A DNA stretch of 64,000 bases, taken from [Clostridium] scindens. Lineage in GTDB: Bacteria > Bacillota > Clostridia > Lachnospirales > Lachnospiraceae. Shown here in pieces: positions 49,505 through 58,235 of the stretch; the first letter of the stretch is position 1; every line of letters starts with the position of its first letter. Both the position numbers and the translations under genes were made by a program. The stretch is from the NCBI RefSeq assembly GCF_019597925.1, contig NZ_CP080442.1, positions 1,778,001 to 1,842,000 of the forward strand, given 5' to 3'. The notes under the pieces are model-generated. The model saw only the letters and a program-made list of their open reading frames with translations, was not told the DNA's origin and ran no database searches.

Positions 49505-50593
49505 ATGAGTATGAACCTGAATATTGGAGTGATAAAAGGGGATGGAATCGGGCCGGAGATTGTGACGGAAGCAATGAAGGTTCTGGATAAAGCGGCAGAG
49601 AAATACGGGCACGCCTGCAAGTATACCCAGCTTTTGCTGGGCGGAGCCTCCATAGATGTACATGGGATTCCGCTGACCGACGAGACGGTGGAGCAGGCAA
49701 AAGCATGCGACGCGGTGCTGATGGGCTCCATCGGGGGAGATGCAAAGACCTCGCCCTGGTATCAACTGGAACCGTCCAAAAGGCCGGAGGCCGGACTTTT
49801 AAAGATTCGTAAGGAGTTAAATCTTTTCGCCAACTTAAGGCCAGCCATCCTGTATGATGAATTGAAGGGCGCATGCCCGCTTAAGGAAGAGATTACCGAG
49901 GGCGGATTTGACCTGATGATTATGCGGGAACTGACCGGAGGACTGTATTTCGGAGAGCGCAGGACAGAAGAGATCGACGGCGTCCTGACTGCCTGTGATT
50001 CCCTTACATATAATGAGAATGAGATTCGCCGGATCGCAAAGCGGGCGTTCGATATTGCCATGAAGCGCGGCAGGAAGGTGACAAGCGTAGATAAGGCAAA
50101 CGTGCTGGATTCCTCCAGGCTCTGGAGAAAGATCGTGGAAGAAGTGGCTAAGGATTATCCGGAGGTTGCGCTGGAGCATATGCTGGTGGATAATTGCGCA
50201 ATGCAGCTGGTGAAGGATCCGAAGCAGTTTGACGTGGTACTGACGGAGAATATGTTCGGCGATATCCTGTCGGATGAAGCCAGCATGGTTACCGGATCCA
50301 TCGGGATGCTGGCAAGCGCGAGCCTCAATGAGACCAAGTTCGGACTCTATGAGCCAAGCGGCGGATCGGCTCCGGACATTGCCGGCAAGGGTATTGCCAA
50401 TCCCATCGCCACCATACTGTCTGCGGCAATGATGCTGCGGTTCAGTTTCGATCTGGATCAGGAAGCGGATGCGATCGAGGCGGCAGTCGCCCAAGTCTTA
50501 AAAGAAGGCTACCGCACCATCGACATCATGTCAGAGGGCAAGACCCAGGTAGGCACCGAGGAAATGGGAAGCCTGATCGCGGAGCGTATCTAG
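49505..50593 (+). CDS. leuB: 3-isopropylmalate dehydrogenase
   Basis: The 362-residue enzyme oxidatively decarboxylates 3-isopropylmalate in leucine synthesis, using NAD+. It has IGVIKGDGIGPEIVTEAMKVL near the start, LLMGSIGG, LLKIRKELNLFANLRPAI, DLMIMRELTGGLYFGER, DKANVLDSSRLWRKI and the metal-binding EPSGGSAPDIAGKGIANP regions. ATG at 49505 is preceded by AGGAAGG; the second ATG at 49511 is an alternative. It lacks neighbours leuA, leuC and leuD. ilvD follows after 73 bases. Confidence 0.94.
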   Translation: MSMNLNIGVIKGDGIGPEIVTEAMKVLDKAAEKYGHACKYTQLLLGGASIDVHGIPLTDETVEQAKACDAVLMGSIGGDAKTSPWYQLEPSKRPEAGLLKIRKELNLFANLRPAILYDELKGACPLKEEITEGGFDLMIMRELTGGLYFGERRTEEIDGVLTACDSLTYNENEIRRIAKRAFDIAMKRGRKVTSVDKANVLDSSRLWRKIVEEVAKDYPEVALEHMLVDNCAMQLVKDPKQFDVVLTENMFGDILSDEASMVTGSIGMLASASLNETKFGLYEPSGGSAPDIAGKGIANPIATILSAAMMLRFSFDLDQEADAIEAAVAQVLKEGYRTIDIMSEGKTQVGTEEMGSLIAERI

Positions 50594-50666
50594 CGGGCAC
50601 AAGACAATAGGAAGCAAGGATAGCATAAGATATAGACAGATAGAGAAAGATTCAGGAGGTAGTAGG

Positions 50667-52337
50667 ATGAGAAGCGATACAGTTACAAAGGGAAAGCAGC
50701 AGGCGCCCCACCGTTCATTGTTGAACGCCCTGGGCCTGACGCCGGAGGAGATGGAGCGGCCGCTGGTTGGAATTGTCAGTTCTTATAATGAGATCGTGCC
50801 AGGGCATATGAACCTGGATAAGATTGTAAATGCAGTGAAGCAGGGGGTTGCCATGGCAGGCGGAACGCCGATCGTATTTCCGGCCATCGCCGTATGCGAC
50901 GGGATCGCCATGGGACATATCGGCATGAAATATTCTCTGGTAACCAGAGACCTGATTGCGGATTCCACGGAAGCCATGGCTCTGGCGCACCAGTTTGACG
51001 CCCTGGTCATGGTACCCAACTGTGACAAGAATGTGCCGGGACTTTTGATGGCGGCAGCCAGAATCAATGTACCTACCATATTCGTAAGCGGCGGCCCTAT
51101 GCTGGCAGGCCATGTCAAGGGAAAGAAGACCAGCCTTTCTAGCATGTTTGAGGCAGTTGGAGCCAACGCGGCGGGCCTGATCACGGACGAAGATCTTCAG
51201 GAATTCGAGAATAAGACCTGTCCGACCTGCGGATCCTGTTCCGGCATGTACACGGCCAACAGCATGAACTGCCTGACGGAAGTGCTTGGCATGGGACTTG
51301 GCGGCAACGGAACCATTCCGGCAGTCTACTCTGCAAGGATCCGTCTCGCGAAGCAGGCAGGCATGAAGGTCATGGAACTGTGGGAGAAGAATATCCGTCC
51401 AAGAGACATTATGACAGAGGATGCCATCCTCAACGCCCTGACGGTAGATATGGCTCTTGGCTGCTCTACCAACAGCATGCTGCACCTTCCGGCGATCGCC
51501 CATGAGATCGGCATGGATTTTGAGATTGACTTTGCGAATGGAATCAGCGAAAAGACCCCGAACCTCTGCCACCTGGCACCGGCAGGGCCTACCTACATAG
51601 AAGACTTGGATGAAGCCGGCGGCGTATATGCGGTGATGGCGGAACTGAACAAGAAAGGACTGCTCCATACAGACTGCCTGACGGTTACTGGCAAGACGGT
51701 TGGAGAGAACATCAAAGATGCGGTGAATAAGGATCCGCAGGTGATCCGTCCCATTGACGATCCATACAGCCAGACGGGAGGCCTTGCAGTTCTCAAAGGC
51801 AACCTGGCGCCGGACGGCAGCGTGGTAAAACGCTCCGCGGTCGTAGAAGAGATGCTGGTGCATGTTGGCCCGGCAAGAGTATTTGACTGCGAGGAGGATG
51901 CGATCGACGCGATCAAAGGCGGCAAGATCGTGGCGGGAGACGTGGTAGTTATCCGCTATGTGGGACCGAAAGGCGGTCCGGGCATGCCGGAGATGCTCAA
52001 TCCTACTTCTGCCATTGCAGGCATGGGACTTGGGTCCAGCGTGGCGCTGATCACGGACGGACGCTTCAGCGGAGCCTCCAGAGGCGCCTCCATCGGCCAC
52101 GTATCGCCGGAAGCGGCAGTGGGAGGACCGATCGGACTGGTGGAAGAAGGAGATATGATTAAGATTGACATCCCGAACCTGAAGCTGGAACTGGATATAT
52201 CCGACGAAGAGATGGCGAAGAGAAAGCAGGCATGGCAGCCAAGAGAGCCGAAGGTAACCACAGGATATCTGGCAAGATACGCATCCATGGTAACTTCAGG
52301 AAACAGAGGAGCCATCCTGGAAATACCGAAGAATTAA
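50667..52337 (+). CDS. ilvD: Dihydroxy-acid dehydratase
   Basis: The 556-residue Fe-S enzyme dehydrates 2,3-dihydroxy acids to 2-keto acids for isoleucine, valine and leucine. Cluster and active-site Cys motifs are NCDKN (about 120) and CPTCGSCSGMYTANSMNCLTE (about 190-210), with C-terminal RDALI-type KGGPGMPEM, ALITDGRFSGASRGASIGHVSPEA. AGGAGG precedes the ATG. It lies between leuB and ilvB and is closely spaced with both. The very long open frame on the opposite strand is a shadow. Confidence 0.97.
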   Translation: MRSDTVTKGKQQAPHRSLLNALGLTPEEMERPLVGIVSSYNEIVPGHMNLDKIVNAVKQGVAMAGGTPIVFPAIAVCDGIAMGHIGMKYSLVTRDLIADSTEAMALAHQFDALVMVPNCDKNVPGLLMAAARINVPTIFVSGGPMLAGHVKGKKTSLSSMFEAVGANAAGLITDEDLQEFENKTCPTCGSCSGMYTANSMNCLTEVLGMGLGGNGTIPAVYSARIRLAKQAGMKVMELWEKNIRPRDIMTEDAILNALTVDMALGCSTNSMLHLPAIAHEIGMDFEIDFANGISEKTPNLCHLAPAGPTYIEDLDEAGGVYAVMAELNKKGLLHTDCLTVTGKTVGENIKDAVNKDPQVIRPIDDPYSQTGGLAVLKGNLAPDGSVVKRSAVVEEMLVHVGPARVFDCEEDAIDAIKGGKIVAGDVVVIRYVGPKGGPGMPEMLNPTSAIAGMGLGSSVALITDGRFSGASRGASIGHVSPEAAVGGPIGLVEEGDMIKIDIPNLKLELDISDEEMAKRKQAWQPREPKVTTGYLARYASMVTSGNRGAILEIPKN

Positions 52338-52360
52338 GATAGAATAGGAGAACAAAAGGT

Positions 52361-54040
52361 ATGCAATTAACAGGATCAGAGATAGTAATCGAATGTTTGA
52401 AAGAGCAGGGCGTGGATACCGTGTTTGGCTATCCAGGCGGGGCTATTTTAAACGTATACGATGAATTATATAAACATAGCGATGAGATCACCCATATCCT
52501 GACCTCCCATGAGCAGGGAGCCGCCCATGCCGCTGACGGATATGCCAGGGCAACGGGAAAGGTAGGCGTCTGCTTCGCAACCAGCGGCCCGGGAGCGACG
52601 AATCTGGTTACGGGAATCGCGACGGCTTACATGGATTCCATTCCGATCGTAGCGATCACCTGTAATGTAGGCGTGTCACTTCTTGGAAAAGACAGTTTCC
52701 AGGAGATTGATATCGCAGGTATCACGATGCCGATCACGAAGCACAACTTTATCGTCAAGGATGTAAAAGATCTGGCGGAGACCATAAGAAAGGCATTCGT
52801 AATCGCGAAGAAGGACCGCCCCGGCCCGGTACTGATCGATATTCCTAAGGATGTGACGGCGAATAAGGCAGAATATAAGAAAGAGGCGATCAAGCCTGTC
52901 GAGCCTTCCAAAGACATCTGCGAAGACGACATCCAGACGGCATTAAAAATCATAACAAAAGCAAAGAAGCCATATATCTTTGTAGGAGGAGGCGCGGTAC
53001 TCTCAGGCGCCAGCGAAGAACTCTATACATTTGCCAAGAAGGTGGATGCTCCGGTAACGGATTCCCTTATGGGTAAAGGCGCGTTTCCGGGCACCGATCC
53101 GTTATATACAGGCATGCTGGGAATGCACGGCACAAAGACGGCCAACTATGGCGTCAGCGAGTGCGACCTGCTGATCGTCATCGGAGCAAGATTCAGCGAC
53201 CGCGTGACAGGGAACGCCAGAAAGTTTGCCAAGAACGCCAAGATCCTGCAGTTTGATATCGATGCTGCGGAGATGAACAAGAATGTACTGATCACCGACG
53301 GCGTAGTGGGCGATATCAAGACCGTGCTGGGTATCCTCAATGAGAGGATGGAGCAGCAAAATCATGCGGAATGGGTGGAGAAGATCATGGATTACAAGAA
53401 GAGATATCCATTATCCTATCATCCGGACGTACTGACCGGCCCATATGTGGTTGAGGAAATCTACAGACAGACCAAGGGGGATGCCGTCATCGTGACCGAA
53501 GTCGGCCAGCATCAGATGTGGGCAGCCCAGTTCTATAAATTTACAAAGCCAAGGACATTACTGACGTCCGGCGGCCTGGGAACCATGGGATACGGCCTGG
53601 GGGCCTCCATCGGTGCCAAGACGGGGCTGCCGGATCGGACAGTTGTCAATATAGCGGGTGACGGATGCTTCCGTATGAATATGAACGAGATCGCTACCGC
53701 CGTGCGCCACAATATTCCAATCATCCAGGTGGTCATCAATAATCATGTGCTTGGAATGGTGCGCCAGTGGCAGGATCTGTTCTACGGAAAGCGTTACTCG
53801 GCGACGGTTCTGAATGACGCCGTGGACTTCGTGAAACTTGCGGAGGCTATGGGGGCAGAAGGAATCCGTGCAACCACCCAGGAAGAATTCAAAGAAGCAT
53901 TTGAAAAGGCCCTGACTCTTAACAGGCCGATTGTCATTGACTGCCAGGTAGACAGCGATGACAAGGTATGGCCTATGGTAGCCCCAGGCGCGCCGATCAA
54001 TGAAGCATTCGATGAAAAGGACCTGGAAAAACAGAAATAA
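52361..54040 (+). CDS. ilvB: Acetolactate synthase, catalytic (large) subunit
   Basis: The 559-residue thiamine-diphosphate enzyme condenses pyruvate with pyruvate or 2-ketobutyrate in valine and isoleucine synthesis. It has GYPGGAILNVYDEL, the catalytic Glu in TSHEQGAAHAADGYAR, DSFQEIDI, FAD-binding GARFSDRVTGN and the TPP motif IAGDGCFRMNMNE. The type is the biosynthetic AHAS with FAD. No ilvN/ilvH regulatory subunit is encoded next to it; serC follows after 27 bases. It may use a subunit encoded elsewhere, or act unregulated by valine. Confidence 0.95.
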   Translation: MQLTGSEIVIECLKEQGVDTVFGYPGGAILNVYDELYKHSDEITHILTSHEQGAAHAADGYARATGKVGVCFATSGPGATNLVTGIATAYMDSIPIVAITCNVGVSLLGKDSFQEIDIAGITMPITKHNFIVKDVKDLAETIRKAFVIAKKDRPGPVLIDIPKDVTANKAEYKKEAIKPVEPSKDICEDDIQTALKIITKAKKPYIFVGGGAVLSGASEELYTFAKKVDAPVTDSLMGKGAFPGTDPLYTGMLGMHGTKTANYGVSECDLLIVIGARFSDRVTGNARKFAKNAKILQFDIDAAEMNKNVLITDGVVGDIKTVLGILNERMEQQNHAEWVEKIMDYKKRYPLSYHPDVLTGPYVVEEIYRQTKGDAVIVTEVGQHQMWAAQFYKFTKPRTLLTSGGLGTMGYGLGASIGAKTGLPDRTVVNIAGDGCFRMNMNEIATAVRHNIPIIQVVINNHVLGMVRQWQDLFYGKRYSATVLNDAVDFVKLAEAMGAEGIRATTQEEFKEAFEKALTLNRPIVIDCQVDSDDKVWPMVAPGAPINEAFDEKDLEKQK

Positions 54041-54067
54041 CAGAACAAGGAAAATGGAGGAACAACA

Positions 54068-55150
54068 ATGAGCAGAGTGTACAATTTTTCAGCAGGACCG
54101 GCAGTATTACCGGAGGAAGTATTAAAAGAGGCAGCAGAAGAAATGCTAGATTACAACGGGACCGGAATGTCCGTTATGGAAATGAGTCACCGCTCGCAGT
54201 CGTTCCAGGAAATTATTGATACAGCAGAGGCGGATATTCGGGAACTGATGGGCATACCTGACAACTATAAGGTATTATTCCTGCAGGGAGGGGAGTCCCA
54301 GCAGTTCGCTATGGTTCCTATGAACCTGATGAAGAACAAGGTGGCAGACTACATCGTTACCGGACAGTGGGCCAAGAAGGCAGCCGCCGAAGCAAAAAAA
54401 TACGGAAAGGTCAATATCGTGGCATCCTCAGAGGATAAGACATTCTCCTATATCCCGGATTGCTCTGATCTTCCCATTTCAGAAGATGCGGACTATGTGT
54501 ACATATGTGAGAATAATACCATCTATGGCACCAAATACAAGGAACTTCCGAATACCAAGGGAAAGACCCTGGTTGCCGATGTATCATCCTGCTTCCTGTC
54601 AGAGCCGATGGATGTGACGAGATACGGCCTGATATGCGGAGGCGTGCAGAAGAACATCGGTCCGGCCGGAACCGTGATCGTGATCATCCGGGAAGACCTG
54701 ATTACCGAGGATGTACTCCCAGGGACGCCTACCATGCTCCAGTATAAGACCCATGCAGATGCCAAGTCTCTTTACAATACGCCGCCGGCATATGGAATCT
54801 ACATCTGCGGCAAGGTATTCAAGTGGCTGAAAAGGCAGGGCGGCCTTGCGGCAATGAAAGAGCGCAATGAAGCGAAGGCGAAGATCCTGTATGACTATCT
54901 GGATCAGAGCAAGCTGTTTAAAGGCACTGTGGAGCCAAAGGACCGTTCGATCATGAACGTGCCTTTCGTTACGGGAAGCAGCGAGCTGGATGCGAAGTTT
55001 GTAAAGGAAGCCAAGGCGGCCGGATTCGAGAGCCTGAAAGGGCACCGCTCGGTGGGCGGCATGAGGGCTAGCATTTACAATGCGATGCCGATGGAAGGCG
55101 TAGAGGCACTGGTGGAATTTATGAAGAAGTTTGAAGAGGAGAATGCATAG
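54068..55150 (+). CDS. serC: Phosphoserine aminotransferase
   Basis: The 360-residue PLP enzyme converts 3-phosphohydroxypyruvate to 3-phosphoserine. It opens with VYNFSAGPAVLPEEVL, has the MEMSHRS and LQGGESQQFAMVPMNL segments, and the PLP lysine in CGGVQKNIGPAGTV (about residues 190-200), followed by HRSVGGMRASIYNAM at the C-terminus. AATGGAGG precedes the ATG. serA begins two bases after its stop, so the serine pathway pair is translationally close. Confidence 0.96.
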   Translation: MSRVYNFSAGPAVLPEEVLKEAAEEMLDYNGTGMSVMEMSHRSQSFQEIIDTAEADIRELMGIPDNYKVLFLQGGESQQFAMVPMNLMKNKVADYIVTGQWAKKAAAEAKKYGKVNIVASSEDKTFSYIPDCSDLPISEDADYVYICENNTIYGTKYKELPNTKGKTLVADVSSCFLSEPMDVTRYGLICGGVQKNIGPAGTVIVIIREDLITEDVLPGTPTMLQYKTHADAKSLYNTPPAYGIYICGKVFKWLKRQGGLAAMKERNEAKAKILYDYLDQSKLFKGTVEPKDRSIMNVPFVTGSSELDAKFVKEAKAAGFESLKGHRSVGGMRASIYNAMPMEGVEALVEFMKKFEEENA

Positions 55151-55152
55151 TT

Positions 55153-56316
55153 ATGTATAAATATTATTGCTTAAATCAAATATCTGAAGTGGGTATGGAA
55201 CAGTTTACGGAAGATTATGCGCCGGCTGGAGATCCGGAGAATGCGGATGCCATCCTTGTAAGAAGCGCGAACATGCATGAGATGGAGTTCGGACCAGAAG
55301 TAAAGGCCATAGCAAGAGCAGGCGCGGGGGTGAACAATATCCCGCTTGATAAATGCGCAGAACAGGGCATTGTGGTATTCAATACGCCGGGGGCTAACGC
55401 CAACGGCGTGAAGGAACTGGTGATCGCGGGAATGCTGCTGGCTTCCAGAGACATCATTGGCGGCATCAACTGGGTGCAGGAAAACGAAGAAGACGGCAAC
55501 ATCGTAAAAGAGACGGAAAAAGCCAAGAAAGCATTCGCAGGCTGCGAATTGGAAGGAAAGAAGCTGGGAGTCATCGGACTTGGAGCTGTCGGCGTGCTGG
55601 TGGCCAATGCGGCCATGCATCTGGGAATGGATGTCTATGGCTATGATCCATACGTATCCGTTGATTCTGCATGGAGGCTGTCCAGGAATATTATCCATGC
55701 GAAGACGGTAGATGAACTGTATAAAGAGTGCGACTTCATTACCATCCATGTGCCGGCTACCACAAACACGATAGGCATGATCAATGCCGATGCCATAAGC
55801 CTGATGAAGAAAGGCGTGGTAGTCCTGAATTTCGCAAGAGACTTGCTGGTAGATGAAGAGGCCATGGTTGATGCGCTGGTGGCCGGACAGGTGAAGCATT
55901 ATGTGACGGACTTCCCGACGCCTGTCATCGCAGGGGTAAAGGGAGCCATCGTGATCCCCCATCTGGGCGCATCCACGGAAGAGTCCGAGGATAACTGCGC
56001 CAGAATGGCGGCAAAGCAGATCCGCGCTTACCTGGAGCATGGCAATATCCAGAATTCCGTCAATTATCCCGACAGCGATATGGGATATCGGGGCGAGAAT
56101 ACCAGGATCGTCCTGCTGCATCACAATGTGCCGAACATGATCGGGCAGTTTACGAAGATTCTGGCGGATGACAATATGAATATTGCGGATATGAGCAACA
56201 AAAGCAAGGGCGGCTATGCCTACACGATGATAGACATCGACAGCCCGGTTCCTGAGAAAGTGGTAGATGATCTTAGGAAAGTCGGCGAAGTGCTGCGCGT
56301 GCGCGTAATCGAATAA
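55153..56316 (+). CDS. serA: D-3-phosphoglycerate dehydrogenase with C-terminal ACT domain
   Basis: The 387-residue NAD-dependent dehydrogenase starts serine synthesis. It has RAGAGVNNIPLDKCAEQGIVVFNTPGANANGVKELV, the Rossmann motif GLGAVGVLVANAA, a PATTNTIGMI segment, the catalytic His region IPHLGASTEESEDNC and a C-terminal ACT domain (about 315-387, VPNMIGQFTKILADDNMNIADM), where serine would bind for feedback control. It is a short type-3-like SerA (387 rather than 410-530 residues). The ribosome site is within serC, GAAGAGGAG. Confidence 0.94.
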   Translation: MYKYYCLNQISEVGMEQFTEDYAPAGDPENADAILVRSANMHEMEFGPEVKAIARAGAGVNNIPLDKCAEQGIVVFNTPGANANGVKELVIAGMLLASRDIIGGINWVQENEEDGNIVKETEKAKKAFAGCELEGKKLGVIGLGAVGVLVANAAMHLGMDVYGYDPYVSVDSAWRLSRNIIHAKTVDELYKECDFITIHVPATTNTIGMINADAISLMKKGVVVLNFARDLLVDEEAMVDALVAGQVKHYVTDFPTPVIAGVKGAIVIPHLGASTEESEDNCARMAAKQIRAYLEHGNIQNSVNYPDSDMGYRGENTRIVLLHHNVPNMIGQFTKILADDNMNIADMSNKSKGGYAYTMIDIDSPVPEKVVDDLRKVGEVLRVRVIE

Positions 56317-56365
56317 CCGGTTAAAAATATTTAATAATTATTAAGAATTGTTCATATAAGATTCA

Positions 56366-56394
56366 TTGCGAAGTGTGTCGAATTACGTTATACT
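56366..56394 (+). promoter_or_regulatory. Promoter of the polysaccharide deacetylase gene
   Basis: TTGCGA (56366-56371) and TATACT (56389-56394) are separated by 17 bases. Confidence 0.65.
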
Positions 56395-56449
56395 CAACTA
56401 CATAGAATCCATAGATTGATGTTTGATGATGTGTAGGGGAGACATACAG

Positions 56450-57892
56450 ATGACAAATGAAAGAATTAGCGAGCACAAAAAGCATATACATAAAAAAGCG
56501 AGAAGAGTGAGAGTCCCTTTGCGGATTTTTGCTCTTTTTGTAGTTTGCGCCCTTCCGTTCCTGCTTTTTCGGACTGCGGCGGCATCCCAGCAGGAGGCGG
56601 AGATATTCCTTGCGGTAAAGAGCGATTCCATATTGCAGGAGGAAGAACTTCCCAAGTTCGGGATCACGGTGGAGACCAAGGGGAATACGAAGGCCGTATT
56701 GGATGCAAGAACCGGATATAAGGTCAGCGACCTGGCAAAAGAATTAGAACAAGGGAAGCACTATACCATCGGCTGCGAGGCGGATGCGGCTGTGGAAGGA
56801 GACTATCCGGTTACTCTGAATCTGGAGGATGCGGTCAAAGGATTCCTGGAAAAGGACTGGATCGGGCTGGTCAGAATCGATACTGCCGATGGCGTCCTGA
56901 CGGTCAAGAATAAGGTCGGAGAGTGGGACGGGGACAAGTTTAAGCGCTATGATGGAACCTATGTCACCAATGACTTCGTAGTCTCAAAAGGGAACACCTA
57001 TTACTTTGACGGAGATGGAAAGAAGGCGTCCGGCTGGCAGGATATCGGCGGATCCAGATACTACTTTGACAAAGATGGAATTATGAAGACCGGATGGCTT
57101 GACAGCGACGATGGAAAGTATTATCTGGGTGCGGACGGCAAGGCTTCTATCGGCTGGCAGGATATTGACGGCGCTTCCTATTACTTTGGAACAGACGGAA
57201 AGATGGCGACGGGAGAGGTGTGGCTGGGGCTTACGCTGTGCGTATTTGATCAGAACGGCGTGCTAATCTCCAAGAAAGAGAGCACGATAGACCCGAACAA
57301 GCCGATGGTAGCCCTGACCTTTGACGACGGTCCTGGCCCGCGCACCGGCGAACTGGTGGAGGCGCTGGCGAGGTACAATGCCCATGCCACATTCTTTATG
57401 CTGGGAAAGAAGGTGCCTTCCTATCCAAGCGTGATCCAGAGGATGAAGGAAGTGGGCTGCGAATTAGGCAATCATTCCTACGACCATGCCGATCTGTCTA
57501 AACTGGATGCATCCGGCATACAGAATGAAGTAGGAGGGACCAATGGCAATCTCCAGAATATCGTAGGGCAGGGAGCCACCCTGATGCGTCCGCCTTACGG
57601 GGCAATCAGTTCTACGATGAAAGGATGCGTGGGAATGCCGATGATCCTGTGGAATATCGATACGCTGGACTGGAAGACCAGAAATGCGCAGGCCACGATC
57701 GATTCTGTCATGGGAAGCGTAAAAGACGGGGATATCATCCTGATGCACGATATCCATACGGAGAGCGTGGACGCAGCCCTTGCTCTGATACCGAAGCTGA
57801 TAGATGAGGGTTACCAGCTGGTAACCGTCTCCGAGATGGCGAGAGCCAAAGGAGTCGAACTAAAGGACGGAGTTAGCTATACGGATTTCTAG
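56450..57892 (+). CDS. Secreted polysaccharide deacetylase with cell-wall-binding repeats
   Basis: The 480-residue protein has a basic N-terminus, an export/anchor segment (RIFALFVVCALPFLLF, about 25-40), a domain of about 100 residues of unknown type, three 20-residue choline-binding-type repeats (GWQDIGGSRYYFDKDG, GWLDSDDGKYYLGADG, GWQDIDGASYYFGTDG) and a NodB deacetylase domain (about 290-480). The zinc and catalytic motifs are TFDDGPGPRT, NHSYDH, RPPYGA, DTLDW and LMHDI. It probably removes acetyl groups from peptidoglycan or a wall glycan at the cell surface. ATG at 56450 follows AGGGGAG; an in-frame ATG at 56423 lies too close to the promoter. Confidence 0.93.
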   Translation: MTNERISEHKKHIHKKARRVRVPLRIFALFVVCALPFLLFRTAAASQQEAEIFLAVKSDSILQEEELPKFGITVETKGNTKAVLDARTGYKVSDLAKELEQGKHYTIGCEADAAVEGDYPVTLNLEDAVKGFLEKDWIGLVRIDTADGVLTVKNKVGEWDGDKFKRYDGTYVTNDFVVSKGNTYYFDGDGKKASGWQDIGGSRYYFDKDGIMKTGWLDSDDGKYYLGADGKASIGWQDIDGASYYFGTDGKMATGEVWLGLTLCVFDQNGVLISKKESTIDPNKPMVALTFDDGPGPRTGELVEALARYNAHATFFMLGKKVPSYPSVIQRMKEVGCELGNHSYDHADLSKLDASGIQNEVGGTNGNLQNIVGQGATLMRPPYGAISSTMKGCVGMPMILWNIDTLDWKTRNAQATIDSVMGSVKDGDIILMHDIHTESVDAALALIPKLIDEGYQLVTVSEMARAKGVELKDGVSYTDF

Positions 57893-57973
57893 TCTTTATG
57901 GGGCAGAAAAAGAATGTTAAAAAATACACAAAAAAGTATCAAAAAATTGGAAGAACTTTGTTAAAAAAATATC

Positions 57974-58002
57974 TTTACAAATAGAGTGCTAGGTGTTAAT
58001 CT
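57974..58002 (+). promoter_or_regulatory. Promoter of the 25-codon microgene
   Basis: TTTACA (57974-57979) and TAATCT (57997-58002) are separated by 17 bases. The microgene start is 48 bases after the -10 box. Confidence 0.6.
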
Positions 58003-58050
58003 TTTAACGGAATGAGAAATACGAATTCAGTATAAAGGAAGTGAGTTTTG

Positions 58051-58128
58051 ATGAAGGGTTTAATCATAGCACTCAAGGAATACTTTACCGAAGAAACCGC
58101 TTTAACCACATATATGGAGCAGCGCTAA
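58051..58128 (+). CDS. Free-standing 25-codon microprotein gene
   Basis: The frame starts with ATG preceded by GGAAGTGA and encodes MKGLIIALKEYFTEETALTT followed by YMEQR. A promoter lies upstream and a strong terminator begins 24 bases after the stop, giving a short transcript of about 180 bases. The region of 343 bases between the deacetylase and prs genes holds nothing else. The peptide has no signal sequence or Cys. It starts with a short hydrophobic helix and ends in a charged, polar tail. The product is unrecognised. It could be a real microprotein, or an sRNA with a chance frame. Confidence 0.55.
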   Translation: MKGLIIALKEYFTEETALTTYMEQR

Positions 58129-58152
58129 TTAAGAAAGTATTGAGAGGAACAT

Positions 58153-58195
58153 AAAAGGATGTCTCATCGATTTAGACGAGACATCCTTTTTCTTT
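58153..58195 (+). terminator. Intrinsic terminator of the microgene, also usable on the minus strand by prs
   Basis: A 13-bp stem (AAAAGGATGTCTC with GAGACATCCTTTT, 58153-58165 and 58178-58190) is followed by TTCTTT on the plus strand. On the minus strand it is followed by ATGTTCC, after a TTTT at the stem base, so it can also serve prs. Confidence 0.88.
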
Positions 58196-58235
58196 GTATA
58201 TAAAAGATATGAGACTGCAAAGGTTGTTAAATTAA

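Noticed and set aside
50715..52100. 461-codon minus-strand frame opposite ilvD
   Set aside because: The long open frame follows from the codon composition of ilvD; it is His-, Arg- and Cys-rich with no domain, and ilvD is beyond doubt.
55171..56124. 317-codon minus-strand frame opposite serA
   Set aside because: It is a shadow of serA with atypical composition and no motif.
57000..57230. Tandem repeats in the deacetylase gene as a CRISPR-like array
   Set aside because: They are coding repeats of about 60 bases encoding a GWxD...YYF cell-wall-binding module, not separated by unique spacers.
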